Assembly (NCBI GenBank): GCA_024516035.1
Contig: CM044966.1
Location: 1,115,296 to 1,179,295, forward strand
Direction of reading: 5' to 3'
DNA length: 64,000 nucleotides
DNA from: Bactericera cockerelli
Taxonomy: Eukaryota; Arthropoda; Insecta; Hemiptera; Triozidae
The notes under the pieces were generated by a model. It saw nothing but the letters and a program-made list of their open reading frames with translations, was not told the DNA's origin and made no database searches. Both the position numbers and the translations under genes were made by a program. Positions 23,944-33,289 of the stretch are shown piece by piece (positions within the stretch are counted from its first letter, which is position 1; the number at the start of each line of letters is the position of its first letter).

Positions 23944-25560
23944 ATTCTCTTCATAATATATCTCTCCTTCTAGTTCTCTCTTCTTCTCTTCATAATATAT
24001 CTCTCCTTCTAGCTCTCTCCTCTTCTCTTCATAATATATCTCTCCTTCTAGCTCTCTCCTCTTCTCTTCATAATATATCTCTCCTTCTCGCTCTCTCTTC
24101 TTCTCTTCATAATATATCTCTCCTTCTAGTTCTTTCTTCTTCTCTTCATAATATATCTCTCCTTCTCGCTCTCTTCTCTTCTCTTCATAATATATCTCTC
24201 CTTCTCGCTCTCTCCTCTTCATAATATATCTCTCCTTCTCTCTTCTCTTCATAATATATCTCTCCTTCTCGCTCTCTCCTCTTCTCTTCATAATATATCT
24301 CTCCTTCTCGCTCTCTCTTCTCCTCTTCATAATATATCTCTCCTTCTCGCTCTCTCCTCTCCTCTTCATAATATATCTCTCCTTCTCGCTCTCTCCTCTC
24401 CTCTTCATAATATATCTCTCCTTCTCGCTCTCTCCTCTCCTCTTCATAATATATCTCTCCTTCTCGCTCTCTCCTCTCCTCTTCATAATATATCTCTCCT
24501 TCTCGCTCTCTCCTCTTCTCTTCATAATATATCTCTCCTTCTCGCTCTCTCCTCTTCTCTCTATAATATATCTCTCCTTCTCGCTCTCTCCTCTTCTCTC
24601 TATAATATATCTCTCCTTCTCGCTCTCTCCTCTTCTCTTCATAATATATCTCTCCTTCTCGCTCTCTCCTCTTCTCTTCATAATATATCTCTCCTTCTCG
24701 CTCTCTCCTCTTCTCTCTATAATATATCTCTCCTTCTCGCTCTCTCCTCTTCTCTCTATAATATATCTCTCCTTCTCGCTCTCTCCTCTTCTCTTCATAA
24801 TATATCTCTCCTTCTCGCTCTCTCCTCTTCTCTTTATAATATATCTCTCCTTCTCGCTCTCTCCTCTTCTCTCTATAATATATCTCTCCTTCTCCCTCTC
24901 TCCTCTTCTCTTCATAATATATCTCTCCTTCTCCCTTTCTCCTCTTCTCTTCATAATATATCTCTCCTTCTCCCTCTCTTCTCTTCTCTTCATAATATAT
25001 CTCTCCTTCTCCCTCTCTTCTCTTCTCTTCATAATATATCTCTCCTTCTCCCTCTCTTCTCTTCTCTTCATAATATATCTCTCCTTCTCCCTCTCTTCTC
25101 TTCTCTTCATAATATATCTCTCCTTCTCGCTCTCTCCTCTTCTCTTCATAATATATCTCTCCTTCTCGCTTTCTCCTCTTCATAATATATCTCTCCTTCT
25201 CGCTCTCTCCTCTTCTCTTCATAATATATCTCTCCTTCTTCCTCTCTCCTCTTCTGTTCATAATATATCTCTCCTTCTCGCTCTCTCCTCTTCTCTTCAT
25301 AATATATCTCTCCTTCTCACTCTCTCCTCTTCTCTTCATAATATATCTCTCCTTCTCGCTCTCTCCTCTTCTCTTCATAATATATCTCTCCTTCTCGCTC
25401 TCTTCTCTTCATAATATATCTCTCCTTCTTGCTCTCTCCTCTTCTCTTCATAATATATCTCTCCTTCTCGCTCTCTTCTCTTCATAATATATCTCTCCTT
25501 CTTGCTCTCTCCTCCTCTCTTCATAATATATCTCTCCTTCTCGCTCTCTCTTTTTCTCAT
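23944..25560. repeat. 39-bp minisatellite, about 40 copies
   Basis: The unit contains TCATAATATATCTCTCCTTC followed by a variable CT-rich segment (CTCGCTCTCTCCTCTTCTCT and variants). Most copies are 39 bp, with shorter ones of about 30-34 bp. Because 39 is a multiple of three, the minus strand keeps frames of up to 475 codons encoding repeated MKRRGESEKERYI. Length variants shift the frame between two overlapping ORFs, as expected for untranslated repeat DNA. Confidence 0.93.
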
Positions 25561-25717
25561 CATACAATACCTGTATCTTCTTTCTCTCTCTCTCTCATAT
25601 TAATCCAGGGGTGAACGTCAACATCCCCTTTGCATTATAGATGAAAACTAGCTCTCCTGTTAGTATGATATGGCCCTTTCACTCCCGGAAAAACTCATAG
25701 CTCTTTTTAAGAGGAGT

Positions 25718-25835
25718 GACCCACCGACCTGGAGGTCGGTGGGTCAAGTCCCGGTTTCAGCGTAGATTTGGTAAAGCGAATTTGAGCAGTTGTGATATGT
25801 CAAATGTGATCAACACAAATAGGATAACTTTAACT
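25718..25835 (+). repeat. SINE family G, partial
   Basis: Contains GGGTCAAGTCCCGGTTTCAG, CGTAGATTTGGTAAAGCGAA and AGTTGTGATATGTCAAATG, matching 44028-44165 in reverse. The head has been replaced by a local inverted duplication (CCACCGACC/GGTCGGTGG). Confidence 0.6.
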
Positions 25836-25904
25836 TTAAGATAAGTGTTTCAGCACAAGTGTCCACTTTTTGATGAGGTATTCGATCGTCGAGTACCAAA
25901 CCAC

Positions 25905-26100
25905 GGTTAAGGAAGAAGTAAATGAGTAGTTTTAGCGTTTCACAGCCTTTTTTATTTTGTAGCCATGAAACAGGAGCTACTGTAAAAGCTTGTGCTCTGT
26001 GTTGTAGCCTGCCCATCCCGTAGTATGCGTCCCCTCTGATGGGCGAGAAGTGACACAATAGTTCCCATTTAGGTACTGGGTCAACACGAGCGCTCCGGAA
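25905..26100 (-). repeat. SINE family A, body only
   Basis: Minus-strand match to the body of the copy at 10823-11120 (GTTGACCCAGTACCTAAATG, CTACGGGATGGGCAGGCTAC). The tRNA head is missing. Confidence 0.72.
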
Positions 26101-26191
26101 CTTGGAAGTAAAATAATAGAAAGTAAAATTGGGAACTAAATATTAAAATAAAAAAAAATTGCTGGATCAAGGATTTTTTCTCTTACGGTAG

Positions 26192-26411
26192 CCCTTTCGC
26201 TCCCGGCTCAAACGATCGTGAGGGCTGGAAATTTTGATCAGTAAAATGGCGTCTGCTTGTTCTTTTTAGCTGCAGTTTTTTTAAAGTGATACTGTGTTTA
26301 GTTTTTAACCTCCTTGGCCAAATTAGATTTTTGTTTACATTTCAACTTGACGATTTTTTTCAAATCTCGCGAGAAGTGTCAAATTGAGTAAAAGTCTCAG
26401 GAGCGAAAGGG
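26192..26411. mobile_element. 220-bp MITE with CCCTTTCGCTCC ends
   Basis: Terminal inverted repeats CCCTTTCGCTCC.../...GGAGCGAAAGGG flanked by GTAG on both sides (26188-26191, 26412-26415). A related single end, GGCCCTTTCACTCCCGG, lies at about 25672. A 4-bp duplication would fit a piggyBac-like element, though GTAG is not the usual TTAA. Confidence 0.55.
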
Positions 26412-26423
26412 GTAGCATAGACA

Positions 26424-26640
26424 TTTGCGTTTGTTTGGAAGTGAAAGGGTTGTTGGCTTATAATGCGTTCTCTGTTCTCCTGTTGAACGGAGAACAACAA
26501 AGAGAATTAATATGGCGGTAGTTTATTATGTATTTATAAATTTATATATCTCTTATAGTGTATATTAATTTGTAATTATCTGTGTTGTATATAATATGTA
26601 CAATTAATAAAGTGTAAATAAATAAATAAAAGTATTAGAG
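26424..26640 (+). repeat. Repeat O, copy 1
   Basis: From GTTTGTTTGGAAGTGAAAGG through TTGTTGGCTTATAATGCGTT and GGCGGTAGTTTATTATG to an AATTAATAAAGTGTAAATAA tail. Near-identical copies lie at 27486-27710 and, partly, 27725-27845. Confidence 0.78.
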
Positions 26641-26644
26641 AAGA

Positions 26645-26745
26645 GAGAGATTGATTGATTGATTGATTGATAATTTTTTCATATATTTTTTACAATAATA
26701 TTTATCTTATACTACCACCTAAGCTAATAAAATAACTTCTGAGAT
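26645..26745 (-). repeat. LINE 3' tail, family L, with (ATTG)n
   Basis: Minus-strand CCATCTCAGAAGTTATTTTA and TTAGCTTAGGTGG, ending in a perfect (CAAT)n run, seen as GATT repeats at 26650-26672 on +. Confidence 0.58.
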
Positions 26746-26937
26746 GGTAAGCTCTCTTCTACTACATACATAGATCTAAAGTTTCAAAGTGACATACCTA
26801 ATTATTAATTGCAATGAGGATATACATAGGTGTAAAATAAGGTATGTATAAAATAGGGTATATACTTATGTAATAAGGCAACTATTTTGTTATCAGTATT
26901 TTATAATTCTATTTTTTAATTTATTTTGCTATTTTAT

Positions 26938-27075
26938 AATAGCCTCCGTGGCTCGCACAGCCTGCGATCTGGGTTCGAATCCCAGCGTAGTCCGAGTTTT
27001 TAGCTCTGAACCCCGATTATTTTGGCGCCCCAATATGAGCAGCGACCAGTGGCGAAACCATAGGCTAAGCAAGGT
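26938..27075 (+). repeat. SINE family B-like, diverged head
   Basis: GCCTCCGTGGCTCGCACAGC start, B-box GGGTTCGAATCCCAGC, then GAGCAGCGACCAGTGGCGAA as in other B bodies. Confidence 0.58.
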
Positions 27076-27095
27076 AATAACACAAAATAACCTAT

Positions 27096-27485
27096 TTATT
27101 TGTTTTGTTCTTGAATTAATTTTATTTTCAGTTCTTCTTTAACAATGGACATATTTTCTTCATATAAAAAATCGCTACAATATCTGTTTAAAAGCTTGGG
27201 TATACAGTAACTAAATAGCCTCTCTCCGTACTGAGTACGTACTATGGAACTTATGAATTCCTTATTTCTAATTGGATAAACTGTGGTCTTAATTTTTCTA
27301 AATTCTGGATTTTTAAAATTGTTTATTAAATTTATGAACTTGGCTAATGACTGGGGTTGTAGGAACTTCTCGCTGTGATCTTTGAACAGGTACTTGAGAA
27401 TTTTTTTCTGTATCTTGTTTAGTGGCTCCAGGACATACTGTGGGGAGTATGAGTATAGAGTGACACCATAGAGAGAGAGAAGCAA
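27096..27485 (-). pseudogene. LINE reverse transcriptase, C-terminal fragment
   Basis: A 129-codon minus-strand frame corresponding to the part after the RT thumb. It reads YGVTLYSYSPQYVLEPLNKI, QKKILKYLF, and near the end IPKLLNRYCSDFLYEENMSI. The same landmarks in the same order occur in the + strand LINE at 2237-3383 (YGSPLYTFSPQYV, PLNRAQRRIQKFLF, IPSLLNHYCQDFL), so the two belong to related lineages. The fragment is 5'-truncated at about 27485, where repeat O begins, and its 3' side meets the SINE at 26938-27075. The ATG is incidental. Confidence 0.82.
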
Positions 27486-27845
27486 TTACATCTGGGTTTG
27501 TTTGGAAGTGAAAAGGTTGTTGGCTTATAATGCGTTCTCTGTTCTCCTGTTGAACGGGGAACTTCAAAGAGAATTAATATGGCAGTAGTTTATTATGTAT
27601 TTATATAATATATATATTTCTTCTCTTTTTTATATTAATTTGTTATTATCTGTGTTGTATATAATATGTACAATTAATAAAGTGTAAATAAATAAATAAA
27701 AGTATTAGAGAAGAGAGAGGAGAAGTAATTACATCTGGGTTTGTTTGGAAGCGAAAGGGTTGTTGGCTTATAATGCGTTCTCTGTTCTCCTGTTGAACGG
27801 GGAACTTCAAAGAGAATTAATATGGCGGTAGTTTATTATGTATTA
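27486..27845 (+). repeat. Repeat O, copies 2 and 3 in tandem
   Basis: 27486-27710 and 27725-27845 repeat the unit at 26424-26640 almost exactly, including CTGTTGAACGGGGAACTTCA. The third copy is cut short by GA repeats. Confidence 0.8.
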
Positions 27846-27870
27846 GAGGAGAGAGAGAGAGAGGAGAGAG

Positions 27871-27916
<46 letters not shown>

Positions 27917-28076
27917 AATGAGGGAATTGAACAAAGAAGAGAAAGAGAGAAAAACACAAGAAATAGAAATGTTTGTACAACAAAGAGAAAGAGAGATTTG
28001 AACAAAGAAGAGAGAGAAAAAAGAAATATAGGGAAAAGAAATGTACAGTGAAGAGAGAGAGAGAGAGAGAGAGAAA

Positions 28077-28108
<32 letters not shown>

Positions 28109-28440
28109 AGAGGGTTGAACAAAGAAGAGAGAGAAAAAGAAATTTAGGAAAAAGAAAAGTACAAGAGGTAGGGAATGAGTGAGAGAGAGGAGGGGACAGA
28201 AAGATAACTCAGAGAATTGAACAAAGAGAAAAAGGAAATATAAATGTAGAAGAGAAAGAGAGAGAGTGAGAAGAAAATAGAGAAGGAGAGAGGGAAAGGG
28301 GAGAATTGAACAAAGAAGAGAGAGAAAAAGACAATATAGGAAAAAATAATGTACAAGAAAGAGAGAGAGAGAGCGAGAGAGAGGAAGACACAGATAAAAG
28401 ATAGAATTGAACAAAGAAGAGAGGGAAAAAGAATAGCAGC
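27846..28440. repeat. GA-rich minisatellite, about six irregular units
   Basis: GA runs separated by GAATTGAACAAAGAAGAGAG, AAAAAGAAATATAGGAAAAA and AATGTACA motifs at roughly 65-110 bp intervals. The minus-strand frames are low-complexity artefacts. Confidence 0.82.
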
Positions 28441-28459
28441 TAACAAAGTTAATTGCATT

Positions 28460-28745
28460 GTTAGTCAGGTGGTTAAAGCGCTAGTATGGTTCTCTAGGTA
28501 GCGTAGGGATCTGTTGGTTCGAACCTCACCAAAGGCATGAATTTATCCTCGTTATGTCCACAAAAAAAAAAAAAAAAATATACAGGTAAATTTTTGTTGG
28601 TTGGTTAATTAATATTTATTATTAATTTTTCTCTCGCTTTCTTCTTCTCTCTCTGTTTCGCTCTTTCTTTTTTTATCTCTCTCTCTCCTTATAACTCTCT
28701 CTCATCCTCTCCTTTAACTAGTGGTTGCTTTCCACTAAAGAGTAT
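28460..28745 (+). repeat. SINE family E, interrupted
   Basis: Head at 28462-28545 (AGTCAGGTGGTTAAAGCGCT, GGTTCGAACCTCACC) and E-type 3' end at 28718-28745 (GTGGTTGCTTTCCACTAAAG). Between them lie an A-run and a CT tract. Confidence 0.6.
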
Positions 28746-28980
28746 TATTATAATAAATTGTAAAAATAGTCATTATAATCGCCCAGTTTCCAACCGGACG
28801 GACAGAAGAAGAAGAAGTTAGTGGCAGGAACACTAAAATCCACCTAGGAAATATTGATGATTTTGGTGATGAAGGTATTATCATTGTTATTATTCTAGGT
28901 AGTATAAATTATAATAGAGATGAAAATGGAGTTTGATTCCAAACTTTTGAAAGTCCCTTAGGAAGATCAATATTGCTACT
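28746..28980. other. No gene seen
   Basis: Short unique-looking stretch between a SINE and a GA tract. Confidence 0.35.
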
Positions 28981-28984
28981 CAGT

Positions 28985-29140
28985 CAGTGTCAAGTAGGAA
29001 GAGAGAGAGAGAGTGAGAGAGATTATAGAGAAAGAGATCGAGATCGAGTGAGAGAGAGAGAGAAAGTGAGAAAAAGTGAGAGAAAGTGAGAGATGAGAGA
29101 GAGAGAGAGAGATGATAGAGAGAGAGAGATGATAGATGAT

Positions 29141-29171
<31 letters not shown>

Positions 29172-29185
29172 TGATAGAGAGACGC
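28985..29185. repeat. GA-rich microsatellite
   Basis: Interrupted GA repeats with GATGATAGA punctuation. Confidence 0.88.
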
Positions 29186-29469
29186 CATCAAATTACAAGA
29201 TTCTTTCAGTAGTTTCTTGGATTTCCGCTTTGCAAGAAATGCAATTCACAGACCGACCGAACAACCGATAGACAGATAAATCAGCGGACAGACAGACACT
29301 AATCACAATCCTTACTATTCCACGCTGGCTCACCGATGCATTGACTTGTTTGATAACATGGGAGTCAAAAACAAACTAGTCAAACTTCTTACTGCACTTG
29401 GCACAGCCTGTCACCACACTCAATCCCATTACATCAACAGTACAAATCCGGTTGACACTTCCTCACATC

Positions 29470-29592
29470 TGCTGTCATAGTATATAATATGTCTGACATA
29501 ATATACATCAGACATTATATATAATACTATATTAGGTCTGATAAAATATATGTATATCAGACATTATACAATAATAATATGTCTGCAACCCA
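29470..29592. repeat. AT-rich inverted repeat with GTCTGA motifs
   Basis: ATAATATGTCTGACATAATA, CATCAGACATTATATATAAT and further TATCAGACATTATA copies form overlapping hairpins. Confidence 0.6.
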
Positions 29593-30050
29593 AAGGTTAC
29601 GAGTGTGATCGTGATTTCTAGAATGTTCATCGATTTCTCTCCTCTGTATGTATAGAATGGTGGGTTTTATTTATTTTATAGCTAGAGAGAGAGAGTGGGG
29701 GAGAGAGAGAGAAAATTTTGCGCCGTGTGAATGGTACACCTAATGTTGATGAAACAACTAAAACAACAACAGAAACAACAATAACGACAGGAACAAAAAC
29801 AATAATAACACCACCAACAACAAAAACCATATATCTATCATATGTATACATATCAGACAATTGCAATTATTGATGGATTCGTCAACTGTCAGAACTTAGA
29901 CCTGCACAACATGAACCTTCAAACACATGCAACGGATTATAAATAAAACCTCTGTCAATCAAAATGGACGCACTTCTTCCTCATGAATCAATACTATGTA
30001 AAAAAAAAAAAAAAAATCAAAAACAAAACAATAAAAACTAACAAACATAA
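29593..30050. other. No gene recognised
   Basis: Contains a short GA run (29680-29712), an ACAACA-rich stretch (29750-29830) and an A-run at 30001-30017. The 79-residue minus-strand frame at 29627-29866 is mostly translated repeat. Confidence 0.4.
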
Positions 30051-30247
30051 CACAACTTTCACTCTGGACGAATTCAACATCATCTTGACTCTAATGATTT
30101 AACCATCTTCGATGAATATCTGCAAATTACTTTTGCTGAAGTTGGGATGACAATTAATCCTCTGAAGTCAGTTGTTCTAAATATTAAACTTGGCTGTCTT
30201 TTCCAAGAAAATCTGTCTCTCTCTGATGGATCCAACATTCGCTCTAT

Positions 30248-30340
30248 CTCTGAAAATGAAAATATTCGTTATCTTGGAATTAATAATGCCAGTTCTGAAA
30301 ATGAAAATATTCGTTATCTTGGAATTAATTTTGCTAGTGG
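30248..30340. repeat. 45-bp in-frame tandem duplication in the R2-like RT
   Basis: TCTGAAAATGAAAATATTCG and the following TTATCTTGGAATTAAT are duplicated head to tail with a 45-base period, repeating 15 codons (ENENIRYLGIN) without breaking the frame. Confidence 0.85.
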
Positions 30341-30575
30341 TGCAGTTTTTGATCAAAGAAAATTTTCATTTCTTATTTCGAAAAAGATTTTCGTAATCTA
30401 ATAACTTCGCCACTTCTTAGAGGAGACCAGAAAATCAACATACTTGATCAATATGTACATCTTTCCCAAACTTGTTTACCCACTGCAAACTACTCCAGTG
30501 GATCTTCTAGAAAAAGCCTTTCTTGAGTGTGTAGATTCCATCATCCGACAAGGCGTAAGTGAAATCATTGGACTA

Positions 30576-30677
30576 CCTGCAGACACTCCGATACCAGTGT
30601 ACTACAGCCGCAGACACTCCGATACCAGTGTACTACAGCCGCAGACACTCCGATACCAGTGTACTACAGCCGCAGAA
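30576..30677. repeat. About 32-bp tandem triplication
   Basis: GCAGACACTCCGATACCAGT followed by GTACTACAGCC occurs three times in a row inside the R2-like RT fragment. Confidence 0.88.
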
Positions 30678-30742
30678 ACGTGCGAGGCCTTCTCCGTGTG
30701 ACATGGGAGGCTAGCCTGCAGCATATAAATATTTGCCACACT

Positions 30743-30933
30743 CTTTTTTTTTCATTTTTTTTTTTTTTTTTTCATAAGCAAACAAGGAAATTATAATTTA
30801 ACAAAAATAAGTACATTCAATTCCATTTCAAATCCAACTCCGTCTAAATTTGGAACACACCACATCCATCTTCAACTTCATACCTCCTCAATAATTCAGG
30901 TATATCTTGTCCCTCTCAATCTGAGAGAAACAG
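30743..30933 (-). mobile_element. Short poly(A) retro-insertion with 12-bp target duplication
   Basis: The sequence ATTTGCCACACT is present on both sides (30731-30742 and 30934-30945), and the R2-like coding sequence resumes directly after it. The + strand begins with a T-rich run, so the insert is a minus-strand poly(A) product of LINE machinery. Its body has a short terminal frame (DIPELLRRYEVEDGCGVFQI then stop) and could be the 3' end of a retrocopied mRNA. The source gene is not recognised. Confidence 0.7.
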
Positions 30934-31210
30934 ATTTGCCACACTTTCTTGAAGATCCCTGATCCTCATCTTCATGTTGCTCGTGACTGAGAAACAGAAT
31001 TACAAAAATGTAAAACCACCCTATCACATCACAACAAACAGTCCGTGCAATGAGGACCGAGCTTAGGGACGAAAAGTTCAATAAATGGTCAGAAATGAGA
31101 CAAAGTGGCATAGGAATCAAATGGTACAGACCCTGCCCAATCATCAATGAATGGGTTTCTAATAAACAAGGATTCACAAGTAGCGAGTGGACAAATGCGT
31201 TAAAACTCAC

Positions 31211-31286
31211 ATTTTTTTTTTTTTTTTTTTTTTTGAAAATAGGAAAATCTTTCCCTGGGGTGTGGGATTTTTACCCACTATAAACG
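31211..31286. other. Poly(T) run and adjoining spacer
   Basis: About 25 T at 31211-31235 cut off the R2-like frame. It may be the poly(A) end of another minus-strand retro-insertion; no second duplication was found. Confidence 0.45.
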
Positions 31287-31440
31287 TATAAACAGCGAGT
31301 ACACCAGCAGTCTGGCTGGGGGACTATAAACAGAGAGTAGACCAGCATTGGCTTGGTTCTGGGGGCCCTTGTCAATGATTAGCCTCCTTGTAAAGACAGT
31401 AGGAGAAGTGCTGAGTCATGCCTCCACTGTCTGGCTACCA
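31287..31440. repeat. Repeat J, copy 1
   Basis: GGGGGACTATAAACAGAGAG, TAGACCAGCATTGGCTTGGT and CCTCCACTGTCTGGCTACC also occur at 40088-40258. Confidence 0.75.
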
Positions 31441-31641
31441 TCGTTCATGATGGCGCCACCCTATTTTGATGATATGATGATAAACCTATCCTCAGGAGAC
31501 GTAGGAGATCCGGGAACCGCGTCATTACACATTTAGATGTAGTCCAATACATGTGTCAATTTTACGTGTTTCAAACACACACTATGTTCGGATGCAATAT
31601 AATATGATATGAGTTCCATGTATAATGTAGATGGTATGTTG

Positions 31642-31680
31642 TATAAAAGGGTCACACCATATTGAATCGCAAATCAGTTG
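31642..31680 (+). promoter_or_regulatory. TATA box and initiator of the secreted-repeat gene
   Basis: TATAAAAG at 31642-31649 lies about 34 bases before the A of TCAGTT (31674-31679), a good match to the arthropod initiator. The start codon follows about 40 bases later at 31717. The combination suggests a focused, tissue-specific promoter. The start site is inferred. Confidence 0.68.
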
Positions 31681-31716
31681 TTAAAACAGTTTAATATCGA
31701 GAGCTGGGATTTGAGA

Positions 31717-32865
31717 ATGAAGAACTATGAAATTGTCTTCTTCGTGGCCATTATGGTTGCTGTGGTAAGTAAAATTTAGTGGTTTCCTAATTCATAATTA
31801 AATACCTCACTCAAAATCCCATTAAAAAAAATTAAGATCAATTTTACTTCCGAGAAATTTCTAATATTAGAAATCGGAAATATTTTTTTGTCTCTCTTTG
31901 ATTTCTCCATTCGTCAAAAAACTACATGTTCAAATTGTTTTTCCTCTTTTCAGACAACTATGTGTCATGTTTCTTCGATTTCTTTGAGTAAGCGATCATC
32001 TGAGCCTCTAGACGGAAATAAACTTCATAATGTCAATGTTTTCGAACGAAGAGGAACTAACCAAATAGATTCCAGTGTTAATAATTTGGAACGCAGAGGA
32101 AGCAACCAAATGGACGCCAATGGCAACACATTGGCAAGAAGAGACAATGCCGTCAATGTAAATATCTTGGAACAACGCAACAGCAAATTTGCAAAAGGTG
32201 AAAAACCACAAAATGTCAATAACCTAGAACGTAGAGGAACTAATAACTTGGATAGAAGAGACAGTAAATTTGCTAAAGGAGGTAATGGCCAGGATGGACT
32301 TAATGTTAATAAACTAGAACGTAGAGGAACTAATAATTTGAATAGAAGAGACAGTGAATTTGCTAAAGGAGGTAATGGTCAGGATGGACTTAATGTTAAT
32401 AAACTAGAACGTAGAGGAACTAATAACTTGGACAGACGAGACAGTCAAATTGCTAAAGGAGGTAATGGTCAGGATGGACTTAATCTTAATAACCTAGAAC
32501 GCAGAGGAACTAATAATTTGGATAGAAGAGACAGTAAATTTGCTAGAGGAGGTAATGGCCAGGATGGACTTAATGTCAATAACCTAGAACGTAGAGGAAC
32601 TAATAACTTGGACAGACGAGACAGTCAAATTGCTAAAGGAGGTAATGGTCAGGATGGACTTAATCTTAATAACCTAGAACGCAGAGGAACTAATAATTTG
32701 GATAGAAGAGACAGTAAATTTGCTAAAGGAGGCAATGGCCAGGATGGACTTAATAATAATAACCTAGAACGTAGAGGAACTAATAACTTGGATAGAAGAG
32801 ACAATGAATTTGCTAAAGGAGGAGGAGGTATTCTGAATGGAATTAACATGGCAAAAAGAAAATGA
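31717..32865 (+). CDS. Secreted tandem-repeat protein or multi-peptide precursor (two exons)
   Basis: Exon 1 coding is 31717-31764, exon 2 is 31954-32865, joined in phase 0 for about 319 residues. Exon 1 gives MKNYEIVFFVAIMVAV, a hydrophobic signal peptide core, and ends at GTAAGT. Exon 2 follows TTTTCCTCTTTTCAG and starts TTMCHVSS. The mature part has no further Cys and consists of 30-residue units with a core LERRGTNNLDRRDSKFAKGG followed by NGQDGLNVN. There are seven units from about residue 104 and more diverged ones before. Each unit has two RR pairs, so proprotein convertases could release a short GTNNLD piece and a longer one of about 20 residues; the C-terminus is AKRK. I do not recognise the family. 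Alternatives are a salivary or glandular matrix protein, antimicrobial peptide precursor or neuropeptide-like precursor. No intact neighbour suggests a role. Gene structure is well supported; function is unknown. Confidence 0.85.
31765..31953 (+). other. Intron of the secreted-repeat gene
   Basis: 189 bases with donor GTAAGT and a pyrimidine-rich acceptor TTTTTCCTCTTTTCAG. An upstream open stretch from 31888 reads into exon 2 in the same frame, but it lacks a signal peptide and the acceptor is strong, so splicing from exon 1 is preferred. Confidence 0.78.
32216..32832 (+). repeat. 90-bp coding tandem repeat, seven units
   Basis: In-frame 90-bp units (AACCTAGAACGTAGAGGAAC start) inside exon 2. 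Units 3-4 and 5-6 are nearly identical as pairs, giving a 180-bp higher-order repeat (about 32428-32567 against 32608-32747). The last unit degenerates into GGGGILNGINMAKRK. Confidence 0.93.
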
Positions 32866-33052
32866 AATTAAATTTTGTAAGGAACTTACGAGTCATACTT
32901 TTAGCACCTACCTGCATACATATGTATTGATCTTATCATTCAATTTTATTATATTATTCATTTAGTCATATATGTTTTTGAATATTTTATACATACTTTT
33001 TTCATAATTTTGTATTTCTAGTAGATCATTATTAACTGTCTTATATTTTATA

Positions 33053-33058
33053 ATTAAA
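33053..33058 (+). terminator. Possible poly(A) signal ATTAAA
   Basis: ATTAAA about 190 bases after the stop codon of the secreted-repeat gene, in AT-rich 3' sequence. It is a common variant signal. Cleavage is not proven. Confidence 0.4.
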
Positions 33059-33061
33059 TTT

Positions 33062-33289
33062 ACATTACAAAAATTTAGTGTGTTTTAGAAAAGTGTGTCT
33101 TTATTTTGACCACGTGTTATATTGACCATTTTAAGGGGGTCTGTAACAAAAAGGGCAAAAGTGCTTCATAAGGGAAATAGAGGCCGCTCTCAGAAACTGG
33201 ATCCCTTATACTACCCATTCAACCTAAACAGAGTTTTTTACGGACAAAATCAAACTAGGTATTCCTTTTCATACCAACTGCGCCGATAT
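33062..33289. other. No gene seen
   Basis: Downstream flank of the secreted-repeat gene; no repeat or coding signal recognised. Confidence 0.4.

Larger units (their letters stand above)
30054..31210 (+). pseudogene. R2-like LINE reverse transcriptase, broken
   Basis: From about 30054 a + strand frame reads through ITFAEVGMTINPLKSVVLN and IRYLGIN. After a frame change at about 30395 it continues with a thumb-like segment, YIFPKLVYPLQTTPVD, then IGLPADTPIPVYYS. It resumes beyond repeats at about 30677 (VRGLLRVTWEASLQHINIC) and again past an insertion (WSEMRQSGIGIKWYRP, then NEWVSNKQGFTSSEWTNAL). This order, with a G..+NP.K box, LGI, LP.DTP and WEA.LQ.INIC, is characteristic of the R2 group rather than Jockey-type LINEs. 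The catalytic motifs upstream are absent. It is disrupted by a 45-bp internal duplication, a tandem triplication and a retro-insertion. Confidence 0.72.

Noticed and set aside
23722..25378. 475- and 397-residue minus frames of MKRRGESEKERYI repeats
   Set aside because: Products of a 39-bp minisatellite; two overlapping frames are equally open and no promoter or splice context is seen.
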